Positions 8,550 through 16,637 of a DNA stretch of 41,074 nucleotides are shown here, in pieces. A model generated the notes under the pieces. The model was not told where the DNA came from. It made no database searches and saw nothing but the letters and a program-made list of their open reading frames with translations. Position numbers and translations under genes: made by a program. This DNA is from CAYLKS01 sp964384205 [NCBI: uncultured bacterium]. GTDB taxonomy: Bacteria > JAGOEH01. Position 1 is the stretch's first letter. Each line of letters starts with the position of its first letter. The stretch covers positions 1-41,074 of the forward strand of contig CAYLKS010000003.1 of assembly GCA_964384205.1 (NCBI GenBank), written 5' to 3'.

Positions 8550-8582
8550 AAATAGGTGAGCCTTTTGATGACTCACCTATTT
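8550..8582 (-). terminator. Terminator hairpin after the acyl-CoA synthetase gene
   Basis: Perfect 11-bp inverted repeat AAATAGGTGAG (8550-8560) and CTCACCTATTT (8572-8582), 17 bp past the stop codon. On the minus strand it is followed by a short T-rich stretch. The U tract is weak, so efficiency is uncertain. Confidence 0.65.
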
Positions 8583-8599
8583 GCTCATTCCTTATAAAA

Positions 8600-10840
8600 T
8601 TATTTATTTCTCAAATGAAAAGAAACAAATGCATCTAAAGACTTTATAGCAGCTCTTATATCTGTATAAACAGGAATACCAGCATCTTCCATTATGGTAA
8701 TAAAATCTTGATAATATCTACCGGCATTTACTGAAACTACCATAGGTTTAGAATATTTTCTATGCAAATTAACCAATAAATTAGCCAGACCTTCTGGATC
8801 ATGGCAATTTTCAGGTATTGTTTTTAAAGTAATTGTATGAGGAACAACTGCCACAAAGACAGAGTCAACATTATCATCCTGTAAAATAGCTTCCACATAA
8901 TCAGCATACATTTTATCATCTGCCATAGGTGTTATATCTAAAAATGGAGCATTTGTATCAACCAGACCATATTTATTAATTTCATTCAACCTTTTAATAG
9001 TATTAGAAGAAAGTTTGGCAACTTCTAAATTTCTTAATTCATCAGCTCCGACTGTAGATTCAAAACCGGCATTTACAACTCCTGAAACTTTATTTCCTTT
9101 TGGCAACTTATTAGATAATAAAGAAAAAACTTTTATATAATCATAATGATCTTCAATATTTTCAGCAGTAATTATTCCAGCCTGATCACAGGCAGCTTTA
9201 AAAACATCATAACTACCAGTCATTGAAGCTGTATGAGAGGCTGCAGCCTTAGCACCAACATCTGTTCTACCAGATTTATAAACAATAATCGGTTTTTTAA
9301 TATCTTTAGAAATCTCAAAAAATCTTCTTCCTTCACCAGCATCAAATCCTTCTATATATAAAGATAGGACATCTACATCCTTATTATTAGCAAAATAACT
9401 CAATAAATCTGTAATCTTAACATCATATTTATTTCCAAAACTCACAATAGATTTAAATAACTTTGCATTCTGTAACTTATCAATTTCAGTCACAGCAAGA
9501 GCACCACTCTGTGTAATAAGGACAGCATTGCTATTCTGATTATATTTAATTTCCAGCCTTTTCTGTTCTATAAATAAAGTGTTCAATCCTTTATTTGTTT
9601 TATCTGGTGCATAAAAAATTCCCATACAATTTGGACCAATAACTCTCACATTTGCAGGTACTACCTTATCAAGTTCTTTGGCAAAATCTGAATATTTAAT
9701 ATCCTGCGGAATACCAGAAATTAAAATTACACCTTTAACATTTTTACCGTGAAGCTCTTTGAACAAGTCAATAGTAAATTTAGCTGGGGCTGTGTAGACA
9801 ACCAAATCTACCTCAACCGGCAAATCACTTATACTCTTATACAATTGATATTCTTTAGAATCAAAGGCAATACTTCCACCCTTTTGATTAATAAAATATA
9901 TATCATCTCTCCCTAAATCATGCAACAAATGAGCAATTTCTCTACCCAAACTATATTTAGTTACATCAGCTGATACACCTATAACAGCAATTCCCTTAGG
10001 ATTAAAAAAAGCATCTAAATTAGAAATATTAATATTAGGTAAATTAATGGTATTTTCTTCTCTTTTTATAAATTCTGCATATCCATCAATCACAACAAAT
10101 TCATTATCCTTAGAAATAACAATAGGATTTATATCAAGTGCTTTAATAATATATTCACTTTTAGCATTTGAACAAAAAGAATACTCCCAAGCAAAAAGGC
10201 TAATTTTATGCAAAGCATGAGCCATAAAATCTATATATTCAGGATGACCAATTGATTCAAATTTCTTTCTTATATGTAATGTATTAACAAACTTTTTAGC
10301 CTCATCAAGACTAAGTGGCGGCAAAAATATATTAGCAGGATCATAATATTTTGCAAAAAATTCAGCATCATCTCCGCCTTTGCTAAGAGTCAATACTGGT
10401 CCAAAAGCAAAATCTTCTTTCAATCCGAATAAAGTTTCATAACCTATAGCCTGAGAATGCTCTATAAAATCAACAATCAAAAATCCTTTAATCGAAGGTT
10501 TCTGTCCAGTAAAATGAGATAACACATCTTCCTTCATTTTATTTAAAACAAATTGCACATAAAGCTCTTCAGTATTATTAATCTTTTTAACTCCTCCTAC
10601 TTTCTGCTTATGTGATATTTCTGCAGAAACAATTTTTAAAACTATTTCATTCCCAAATTTAGATAATGCTTCCTTCGTTACATCATTTATATCTTTCACA
10701 AAAACATAATTGGGCACCTGAATCCCTAATGCTTTCATTATCTCATAAACTTCAAATTCATATAAAACCTTACGCCCTTCGCCCAGGGCTTTTGAAAAAA
10801 CTGCATCGATCTTTTGAATAATATCAGAATTTAAATACAT
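8600..10840 (-). CDS. Acetate--CoA ligase (ADP-forming)-type acyl-CoA synthetase, single-chain
   Basis: The 746-residue protein catalyses interconversion of acyl-CoA + ADP + Pi with acid + ATP + CoA. Residues ~1-235 are an ATP-grasp domain (YEIMKALGIQVPNYVFV, KIVSAEISHKQKVGGVKK). From ~275 come the CoA-binding Rossmann domain (FFNPKGIAVIGVSADVTKYS) and succinyl-CoA-ligase-like domains, with ITQSGALAVTE and the phosphohistidine loop ASHTASMTGSYD near residue 537. The usual loop reads SHTGxxxG, so the first Gly is Ala here. The beta-then-alpha fusion order is a known variant. The enzyme makes ATP from acetyl-CoA without Pta/AckA, relevant because the AckA homologue in this window looks impaired. 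ATG at 10840-10838 is preceded by GGAGAAAGG. Confidence 0.92.
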   Translation of the reverse strand: MYLNSDIIQKIDAVFSKALGEGRKVLYEFEVYEIMKALGIQVPNYVFVKDINDVTKEALSKFGNEIVLKIVSAEISHKQKVGGVKKINNTEELYVQFVLNKMKEDVLSHFTGQKPSIKGFLIVDFIEHSQAIGYETLFGLKEDFAFGPVLTLSKGGDDAEFFAKYYDPANIFLPPLSLDEAKKFVNTLHIRKKFESIGHPEYIDFMAHALHKISLFAWEYSFCSNAKSEYIIKALDINPIVISKDNEFVVIDGYAEFIKREENTINLPNINISNLDAFFNPKGIAVIGVSADVTKYSLGREIAHLLHDLGRDDIYFINQKGGSIAFDSKEYQLYKSISDLPVEVDLVVYTAPAKFTIDLFKELHGKNVKGVILISGIPQDIKYSDFAKELDKVVPANVRVIGPNCMGIFYAPDKTNKGLNTLFIEQKRLEIKYNQNSNAVLITQSGALAVTEIDKLQNAKLFKSIVSFGNKYDVKITDLLSYFANNKDVDVLSLYIEGFDAGEGRRFFEISKDIKKPIIVYKSGRTDVGAKAAASHTASMTGSYDVFKAACDQAGIITAENIEDHYDYIKVFSLLSNKLPKGNKVSGVVNAGFESTVGADELRNLEVAKLSSNTIKRLNEINKYGLVDTNAPFLDITPMADDKMYADYVEAILQDDNVDSVFVAVVPHTITLKTIPENCHDPEGLANLLVNLHRKYSKPMVVSVNAGRYYQDFITIMEDAGIPVYTDIRAAIKSLDAFVSFHLRNK

Positions 10841-10862
10841 ACCTTTCTCCTTTTTTTTGTTT

Positions 10863-10892
10863 ATAATATTTTATTTTTATAACAAAAGTCAA
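10863..10892 (-). promoter_or_regulatory. Candidate promoter of the acyl-CoA synthetase gene
   Basis: Minus strand TTGACT (10892-10887), 18-nt spacer, TATTAT (10868-10863), close before the ribosome site. It is divergent from the HU promoter 58 bp away. Confidence 0.55.
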
Positions 10893-10949
10893 CTTTATGA
10901 ATTCAAATTATAAACTTTGAAAAAAATAATTACCTAAATACAAAATAGC

Positions 10950-10978
10950 TTGACATTTATCTATTTTTGTATTATATA
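10950..10978 (+). promoter_or_regulatory. Promoter of the HU operon
   Basis: TTGACA (10950-10955), 17-nt spacer, TATATA (10973-10978). An AAGGAGG ribosome site follows at 11001-11007, 6 nt before the HU ATG. Confidence 0.75.
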
Positions 10979-11013
10979 TTTAAGCCTAACATTCAGAGAA
11001 AAGGAGGATTATT

Positions 11014-11301
11014 ATGACAAAGGCTGACTTGGTTAAAATAATTTGTGACAAAACAGGGATGACCAGAAATGAAGTAGCTTTAGTTGTTGATACTTTTATT
11101 TCTACTATAAAAGAAGCAGTTTTAGACAATAATAGAATAGAAATAAGAGGTTTTGGCAATTTCTCTTTAAAGAAAAGAAAAAGAAGAGTTGCTCGAAATC
11201 CTAAAACAAAAGAAGAAGTTATTATTCCAGATAAAATTGTCCCCGATTTCAAAATTTCTAAAATATTTAAAAAAGAAGTTGACGAAAAATTTAATAAATA
11301 A
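11014..11301 (+). CDS. hup: HU/IHF-family DNA-binding protein
   Basis: The 95-residue histone-like protein bends and compacts DNA as a dimer. The family signature is clear: MTKADLVKIICDKTGM at the N-terminus, IEIRGFGNFSLKKRKRRVAR leading into the beta-arm, and RNPKTKEEVIIP with the Pro near the arm tip. The length is normal (90-95). It has a strong sigma70-like promoter and AAGGAGG site, in keeping with high expression. The mini-protein gene at 11324 starts 22 bp after its stop and is probably co-transcribed. Confidence 0.96.
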   Translation: MTKADLVKIICDKTGMTRNEVALVVDTFISTIKEAVLDNNRIEIRGFGNFSLKKRKRRVARNPKTKEEVIIPDKIVPDFKISKIFKKEVDEKFNK

Positions 11302-11323
11302 TTTTTAATACTGGAGGACCAAA

Positions 11324-11419
11324 TTGCCTTGCGGAAGAAAAAGAAAAAGAAAAAAAATAGCCACTCACAAAAGAAAAAAGAAATTACGTAAAAACAGACA
11401 TAAAAAGAAAAAACGTTAA
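11324..11419 (+). CDS. 31-residue Lys/Arg-rich mini-protein of the AURKAIP1/COX24 (bS22/mS38-like) type
   Basis: A TTG start (11324-11326), preceded by GGAGG at 11313-11317 with 6-nt spacing, opens a 31-codon frame ending TAA at 11417-11419. The product begins MPCGRKRKRKKIATHKRKKK and continues LRKNRHKKKKR. I recognise this as very close to the mini-proteins annotated as AURKAIP1/COX24 domain in Bacteroidota, related in pattern to actinobacterial bS22 and mitochondrial mS38 of the small ribosomal subunit. It is therefore probably a ribosomal-subunit-associated protein binding rRNA. Position directly behind HU and ahead of a terminator-like hairpin supports expression. It is short enough to be missed by ORF callers. 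Confidence 0.85.
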   Translation: MPCGRKRKRKKIATHKRKKKLRKNRHKKKKR

Positions 11420-11427
11420 TTAATTGA

Positions 11428-13266
11428 ATGTTTTTGAAAAAAGAGAGAAGACTTTCTATAAGTTCTTCTCTTTTTTATTTTCTAACTTTCTTGCCTTTTC
11501 TAAATAATATTAATTCTAAAATTGATGTAAAATATAATAATGAATATTATTATGTCTATTTAATAGACAATAAATATATAATTTCATTTCAACAAAATTT
11601 TGATATTGAAAAAGAAAATTTTTTTATATTTTATTATTATTCCTATCCATATTTTTTTGAGAAAAATTATTCTACAATCAAAGATATAATCAAAAAAAAT
11701 ATTAATAATAATAAATTAAATTTAACTGACGAATATAAACAGAAGATAAAACAATTATTAAATTCAAATTCCCTTTATAATAAATCTCTACTGCTACAAA
11801 TAAGTATGAATTTATATTCTAATATGAAAAATAATAATATTAAATTTTATAATGAAAATGAATATAAAAAAATATATAAACATATTAATAATCAATTTAA
11901 AAATTCCCAACTATTTATGAAAAACTACGAATTATTTATTAGACAAAATTTTATACTAACAAAAAACTCACTAAAAGAGCGAATAATCTTAAAAAAAATA
12001 AAAAAAATAGAAAAACAAAATATCCCAATTTTAAAAAAATATCTTTCCTTACATCCACTAATTGCTAACTACTTATATAGCAAACAAATGATATTCTATA
12101 ACAGTATGGAATATAACTTATTTTCATTACTTAAATTAGATCAATATCAAAATTCATTTATATCTAAAATTAATTACAAAGTCAATAAGGAATATGATTA
12201 TCCTCTTGCATTACATCTATATAACTATTTCATTAAATTTAATAAAAATATTCTTATACAAATTATATTCGTATTATTTTTATTCATTGCATCCATAATT
12301 ATATTAAAAACAGCCAAACATAAATATTTGAAATATATAGCAATAATATTACTAATAATTGACTTTATTCTAATAATTATTATAAGAAATAACACAATAA
12401 GCTTCATCAGTTTAATCAATAAAAAATTAGAAACTCCGAGAAAATTTATTATAAAAAAAACAACCACTCTAAAAACAGATGAAAATAAAAAAATAACACA
12501 TCAAAGAGCAAACAAAAATATATTAATATTAGGAATTGGCGGATCATCTCATAAAGACAGAAAAACAAATATTCCTTTAGGTCCATATTTAACTGATGTG
12601 ATAATAATAGCAAATATTATACCTGATGATTCCATTGTTAATCTTATATCAATTCCAAGAGATTTATATATAAAAAATCAAAAAATAAATTCTATTTATA
12701 AAAAAGAAGGTATCAAAACATTAAAACAATATCTTAATCAAATCACAGGCATAAAAATTAGTAACTATTTCATCATAGATTTTATAGAATTCAAAGAACT
12801 AATCGATATAATCGGAGGAATAACAATAAATCTAAATAAAACATTTAGTGATTATGATTGGTTATATCTCCAAAAAGGCACTAATCATCTATATGGGGAT
12901 AATTGCCTTAAATATATACGAAGTAGAAGGACGACATCTGATTTTTCAAGATCAAAAAGACAACATCTCATAATAAAAAAAATAATAGCAAAATTAAAAA
13001 ATAAAGAGTTTATAATAAAAAATTTCTTTCCTCTATTAGATATTTATAAAAAAACAATTACTGATCTCAACATCTCAGATTTATGGGATCTATACAATAT
13101 ATCGAACAGGATAAAATATATCAACTCGATTATATTATCCACAAAAAACTGCCTCATATCAGAATATGATGAAGAACTAGGTTATATATTATATCCTAAA
13201 AACTATAGATATGATGCAATAAAGAATTACATTAACCAAAAAACTAAAATCCATCCTCGCCCTTAA
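11428..13266 (+). CDS. LytR-CpsA-Psr (LCP) family protein with a long N-terminal extension
   Basis: The 612-residue frame has a hydrophobic N-terminus (about residues 10-28), then ~240 residues rich in Asn, Lys and Tyr without a recognisable domain. Two adjacent membrane helices (~274-292 and ~299-318) precede an LCP domain from ~361 to 540. The LCP part shows NILILGIGG, PYLTDVIIIANI, LISIPRDLYI, FKELIDIIGGI, and YIRSRRTTSDFSRSKRQHL, including the Asp and Arg residues of the phosphotransferase site. LCP enzymes transfer lipid-linked glycans to peptidoglycan or other acceptors on the outside of the inner membrane. The first ATG (11428) lacks a ribosome site and a terminator-like hairpin lies at 11437-11476, so the true start may be further downstream. 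The 3' end overlaps convergent pcm by 23 bp. Confidence 0.8.
   Translation: MFLKKERRLSISSSLFYFLTFLPFLNNINSKIDVKYNNEYYYVYLIDNKYIISFQQNFDIEKENFFIFYYYSYPYFFEKNYSTIKDIIKKNINNNKLNLTDEYKQKIKQLLNSNSLYNKSLLLQISMNLYSNMKNNNIKFYNENEYKKIYKHINNQFKNSQLFMKNYELFIRQNFILTKNSLKERIILKKIKKIEKQNIPILKKYLSLHPLIANYLYSKQMIFYNSMEYNLFSLLKLDQYQNSFISKINYKVNKEYDYPLALHLYNYFIKFNKNILIQIIFVLFLFIASIIILKTAKHKYLKYIAIILLIIDFILIIIIRNNTISFISLINKKLETPRKFIIKKTTTLKTDENKKITHQRANKNILILGIGGSSHKDRKTNIPLGPYLTDVIIIANIIPDDSIVNLISIPRDLYIKNQKINSIYKKEGIKTLKQYLNQITGIKISNYFIIDFIEFKELIDIIGGITINLNKTFSDYDWLYLQKGTNHLYGDNCLKYIRSRRTTSDFSRSKRQHLIIKKIIAKLKNKEFIIKNFFPLLDIYKKTITDLNISDLWDLYNISNRIKYINSIILSTKNCLISEYDEELGYILYPKNYRYDAIKNYINQKTKIHPRP
11437..11476 (+). 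terminator. Hairpin with T-run, likely terminator of the HU/mini-protein unit
   Basis: The left arm AAAAAAGAGAGAAG (11437-11450) pairs, with a two-base bulge, with CTTCTCTTTTTT (11465-11476). It starts 18 nt after the mini-protein stop and lies within the annotated first codons of the LCP frame. It could be a full terminator or an attenuator. Confidence 0.5.
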
Positions 13267-13897
13267 GAGGAACAAAAATGCAACCGGATAATTCTTCTTC
13301 TTTTATTTTACCATTTTTAACAATTACTCGAATTAAACTTTGGTGATAATAGGAACCAACAGGTCCTAAAATAATACCAAATGAAGAATTGATTTGCTCA
13401 TAATACACACGAGGAATATGTGGAGCAGCCGCTGTAAAAATAATCCTATCATAAGGCATATATTCAGGCACTCCCAATGTGCCATCACCAACAAAAAAAT
13501 GAATATTTTTCATATTCAATTTTGCCAAATTATTCTTAGCAAAATTAGATAATTCTGGAATAATCTCTATTGTATAAACTTCCTTTGCCAGATAAGATAA
13601 AATAGCAGTTTGAAAACCTGAACCTGTTCCAATCTCTAATACTTTTTCCTTTCCACTCAATTTTAATAAGTCAGTCATTAATGCAACAATATACGGCTGA
13701 GATATAGTTTGCCCCTCACCTATTGGTAAAGGTTCATCAGCATAAGCAAATTTTATCATACTTTCAGGAACAAATAAATGACGTGGAATATTCAAAAATG
13801 CTTCCAATATTCTTGAATTTTTTATACCTCTTGCCATTATTTGATTTTCTACCATAGATTTTCTTTGTTCAACAAAATCATCATTCAAAGAATTCAT
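13244..13897 (-). CDS. pcm: Protein-L-isoaspartate O-methyltransferase
   Basis: The 217-residue SAM-dependent enzyme methylates L-isoaspartyl residues in damaged cytoplasmic proteins and starts their repair. The family pattern is complete: MVENQIMARGI near the N-terminus, FVPE, the PLPIGEGQTISQPYIVALM block that binds the substrate, SAM motif VLEIGTGSGFQTAILSYLA, and YDRIIFTAAAPHIP. The length is standard. Its ATG overlaps the stop of the potassium-channel regulator gene (ATGA at 13897-13894) with no clear ribosome site, indicating coupling. It is the last gene of the trk unit and overlaps the LCP gene convergently. The link to potassium uptake is probably only operonic. Confidence 0.94.
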   Translation of the reverse strand: MNSLNDDFVEQRKSMVENQIMARGIKNSRILEAFLNIPRHLFVPESMIKFAYADEPLPIGEGQTISQPYIVALMTDLLKLSGKEKVLEIGTGSGFQTAILSYLAKEVYTIEIIPELSNFAKNNLAKLNMKNIHFFVGDGTLGVPEYMPYDRIIFTAAAPHIPRVYYEQINSSFGIILGPVGSYYHQSLIRVIVKNGKIKEEELSGCIFVPLKGEDGF

Positions 13898-14586
13898 AAT
13901 TCTACTCTATTTAATATTTTTTTAAGTTCCAGTTCATCTGCAATTAAAATAATAGAATCGCTTTCTGTCAATACAAACTCATCCTGTACAAAAACAAATT
14001 CGCTTTGATAATACTCATTCCCATAATTATTAATTTTTAACTTCTTTCTTATAACTCCTACTATTTTTATCAATTCAGAATTAAATTCTTTTATATTTTT
14101 AATCTTATGTCCTAACGCAAAATCAGGTGTTTTGATTATGAAAATCTTATACTGCTCTAAAATATCAATACTTTGTTCAATATTTTCATTAACAATAGAA
14201 TCTGCTATCGATTTTGCTGCAATAGATTCTGGATAAATCACATAGTTAGCACCAAGTTTTTCCAAAATTCTTCCATGCTTTAATGAATTCGCCTTCACAT
14301 AAACAGAAGGAATACCATTCTCTATTAATATAGAAGTAGCCCAGATATTTGCTTTTTCATCCTCACCAATCGCAACTATACCTATATCAATTGACTGATA
14401 TGGTAAATTAGCCATTGCTCCTTCATCTGTTGCATCAATACATATTGCAGATGTCACCTTATCCTTAATATCTTCAACTTTCTGAGGGTCATTGTCAATA
14501 ACCATAACATCAATATTATTCAAAGCAAGCTCTAAAGCTAAACTCTTCCCAAAATTACCCAAACCAATAACTAAACAATTTTTCAT
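13894..14586 (-). CDS. Potassium uptake regulatory subunit TrkA/KtrA (RCK)
   Basis: The 230-residue cytoplasmic gating subunit has an RCK_N Rossmann domain at the N-terminus (CLVIGLGNFGKSLALELA, then the acidic strand end VMVIDNDPQKV) that binds ATP/ADP or NAD(H). A C-terminal RCK_C domain begins around residue 145. The single-RCK size matches KtrA rather than the double-RCK TrkA of enterobacteria. It follows the trkH/ktrB-like gene by 6 bp, and its ribosome site (AGGATAG) overlaps that gene's end. The two products should form a membrane complex importing K+ with Na+ or H+. Confidence 0.93.
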   Translation of the reverse strand: MKNCLVIGLGNFGKSLALELALNNIDVMVIDNDPQKVEDIKDKVTSAICIDATDEGAMANLPYQSIDIGIVAIGEDEKANIWATSILIENGIPSVYVKANSLKHGRILEKLGANYVIYPESIAAKSIADSIVNENIEQSIDILEQYKIFIIKTPDFALGHKIKNIKEFNSELIKIVGVIRKKLKINNYGNEYYQSEFVFVQDEFVLTESDSIILIADELELKKILNRVEL

Positions 14587-14592
14587 AATATT

Positions 14593-16248
14593 CTATCCTA
14601 TTAAAATATTTGCAGTTGGATAACTAATGTTAAACTCTCTACTATTTTTTTTACGAATAACAAAGGCAAAACTAAGTGGCCCTACCCTACCAATAAACAT
14701 TAACAAAATTATAATAACTTTCCCAATTGTATTCAAATAAGGAGTAATTCCACAGGAAAGGCCAACTGTCCCAAAAGCCGAAAATGTCTCAAATAATAAA
14801 TCTTCAAATTTCAAATTACTAATGTCCTCAAAAAATAAAAGCCCACTAAATGATATAAATATTATAAACAATGAAAGCACTAAAATAGCTATACTTTTAT
14901 CAATAATAGCTTTATTTATCTCTTTTTTAAAAATAGTTACATTCATCCTATTTCTCAAAATACTAAAAACATATAAAACAATAACCACTACTGTTGTAAT
15001 TTTAATGCCACCTGCAGTAGAACTCGATCCTCCTCCAATAAACATAAAAAATAACATAATAAATTTAATCAAAGGACTTAATAATGAAAAATCTACTGTA
15101 TTAAAACCCGCTGTCCTCAATGTCACACTCTGAAATATAGAAGCCATTATTTTATCTCCAAACTCTAAATCTTTCAAAGATGAATCAAATTCAGTGAAAA
15201 AAAATAAAATACTACCAATAGCTATAAGAATTGCTGTAGTAATTAAAACTAACTTTGAATGCTCAGAAATCCTATTTTTATTTAAACTAAAATCAAATAA
15301 ATTTCCTATTACAGTAAAACCAATTCCCCCTGTTATAATCAAAAACATTATTGTAATATTTACTACAACATCTGTTCCAAAGGAAACTAAACTATCACTC
15401 TGTAAAGCAAAACCAGCATTACAAAATGCAGAAACAGAATGAAAAATTGCAAAAAATATTTTATCATGAATTTGAGAATAACTGAAACTTCTTATATATA
15501 AAACTATAGCTCCAAGGCTTTCAAAAAAAAATGTATATAAAATAATTTTTTTAAAAATAAAATAAATACCCCGCAAATTTTCAATATTATAAATTTCACT
15601 TAATAACCCTATATCTTTTATACTTAATTTCCTTCCCAATGCTAATAATAAAAAAGTAGATATTGTCATAAAACCTAATCCACCAATCTGAATCAATATT
15701 ATAATCAACAACTTCCCCCAAAATGTAAAAAAAATAGCTGTATCTACTACTATCAATCCAGTAACACATGTTGCAGATGTTGCTGTAAACAATGCATCTA
15801 TAAAATTAATATGTCCTGACTTAGACATTATAGGCAAGGTTAATAAATATGAACCAATAATTATCACTATTATAAAAGTAAAAATCAAAAATAAATAGGG
15901 GTAATCATTTAAAAAATCAACTATTTTAAATTTAATAAAATATCCCCATAGTATCTTAAAAATAATATAAAAAGATATAAAAAAAACATTAATTCTAAAA
16001 TATGGCCAGAAAATCAATAAAATCAACGAAATTATAAAAATATCCGGATGATTTTCAAAAAATCTAAAAATATTACGATTTTTATAACATCGCTTTATTT
16101 CTTTATAGTATTTTTTATAATAAACCCATAAAATTACAAAAGCTAAAGCACCTGTCAATAACTTGAATGGCTCATTAGCAATGATTAAATATCCATAATG
16201 CATCAAAAATAATATAATATATATTAAAGAGACGAAACCTATCATCAT
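14593..16248 (-). CDS. Potassium transporter membrane subunit TrkH/KtrB
   Basis: The 551-residue polytopic membrane protein contains the repeated M1-P-M2 pore units of the SKT superfamily. The P-loop filter glycines are seen in TSATCVTGLIVVDT, SVSAFCNAGFALQS, SVTLRTAGFNTVD and SAFGTVGLSCGI. A conserved GGSSSTAGGIK segment lies in the third/fourth repeat region. Extra hydrophobic helices precede the first pore unit, so it is longer than a minimal KtrB. It is the first gene of a unit with ktrA-like and pcm. No ribosome site precedes the ATG; the -10 box ends 6 nt before it, suggesting a leaderless mRNA. Na+ versus H+ coupling cannot be told from sequence. Confidence 0.94.
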   Translation of the reverse strand: MMIGFVSLIYIILFLMHYGYLIIANEPFKLLTGALAFVILWVYYKKYYKEIKRCYKNRNIFRFFENHPDIFIISLILLIFWPYFRINVFFISFYIIFKILWGYFIKFKIVDFLNDYPYLFLIFTFIIVIIIGSYLLTLPIMSKSGHINFIDALFTATSATCVTGLIVVDTAIFFTFWGKLLIIILIQIGGLGFMTISTFLLLALGRKLSIKDIGLLSEIYNIENLRGIYFIFKKIILYTFFFESLGAIVLYIRSFSYSQIHDKIFFAIFHSVSAFCNAGFALQSDSLVSFGTDVVVNITIMFLIITGGIGFTVIGNLFDFSLNKNRISEHSKLVLITTAILIAIGSILFFFTEFDSSLKDLEFGDKIMASIFQSVTLRTAGFNTVDFSLLSPLIKFIMLFFMFIGGGSSSTAGGIKITTVVVIVLYVFSILRNRMNVTIFKKEINKAIIDKSIAILVLSLFIIFISFSGLLFFEDISNLKFEDLLFETFSAFGTVGLSCGITPYLNTIGKVIIILLMFIGRVGPLSFAFVIRKKNSREFNISYPTANILIG

Positions 16249-16254
16249 AATATT

Positions 16255-16283
16255 TTTATAACTAAATACGCATATTTTGTCAA
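16255..16283 (-). promoter_or_regulatory. Consensus promoter of the trkH/ktrB unit, apparently leaderless
   Basis: Minus strand TTGACA (16283-16278), 17-nt spacer, TATAAA (16260-16255). Only 6 nt separate the -10 box from ATG at 16248-16246, so the predicted transcript starts at or next to the start codon. No Shine-Dalgarno is present. Confidence 0.7.
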
Positions 16284-16574
16284 GTTAAATGTTTTTTTGA
16301 TATTGGGAAAATAAAATTTTATAACTTATCTTAATATCTGATTTATATCTGAATTATCATTAATAATATCAACATTCTGAAAAAAAATTATACCTATAAT
16401 TATTTTAAGCCAACCATAGCATAGCCAATATACAGACTCTTATACTAAATACTGGCCATAATATTACAAGCATAATTTAATTATAGTCATAGCATAAAAT
16501 TTTCCCATATATTTTCAAAAAAAATTTATATTTATCAATTAGTAAAAAAAATAAAATAAAGCCACAAATAATTG
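16284..16574. other. Divergent intergenic region between trkH/ktrB and aspS
   Basis: The gap between the two genes is 389 bp. Apart from the two promoters at its ends it contains no open frame with a ribosome site, no convincing hairpin with a T-run and no tRNA. A CATAGCATA word occurs twice (near 16415 and 16487) but without further structure. A slightly less AT-rich stretch near 16410-16460 has no reading frame I would call. Confidence 0.5.
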
Positions 16575-16603
16575 TTGACAAATCATATAAATTAATTTAA
16601 AAT
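16575..16603 (+). promoter_or_regulatory. Promoter of aspS
   Basis: TTGACA (16575-16580), 17-nt spacer, TAAAAT (16598-16603). AAGGAGA lies at 16624-16630, before the ATG at 16638. Confidence 0.8.
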
Positions 16604-16637
16604 AATAGATTTAAAAAAGAAAAAAGGAGAGACATAA

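Noticed and set aside
10986-11252. 88-codon minus-strand frame
   Set aside because: It lies opposite HU and inside its promoter and ribosome site; HU is unambiguous.
14822-15442. Two plus-strand frames of 82-103 codons opposite trkH/ktrB
   Set aside because: Hydrophobic shadows of a polytopic membrane gene; pore motifs are on the minus strand.
16284-16574. Riboswitch, tRNA or T-box before aspS
   Set aside because: No specifier-like stem series, no T-box-like sequence and no cloverleaf could be drawn; only promoters are supported.
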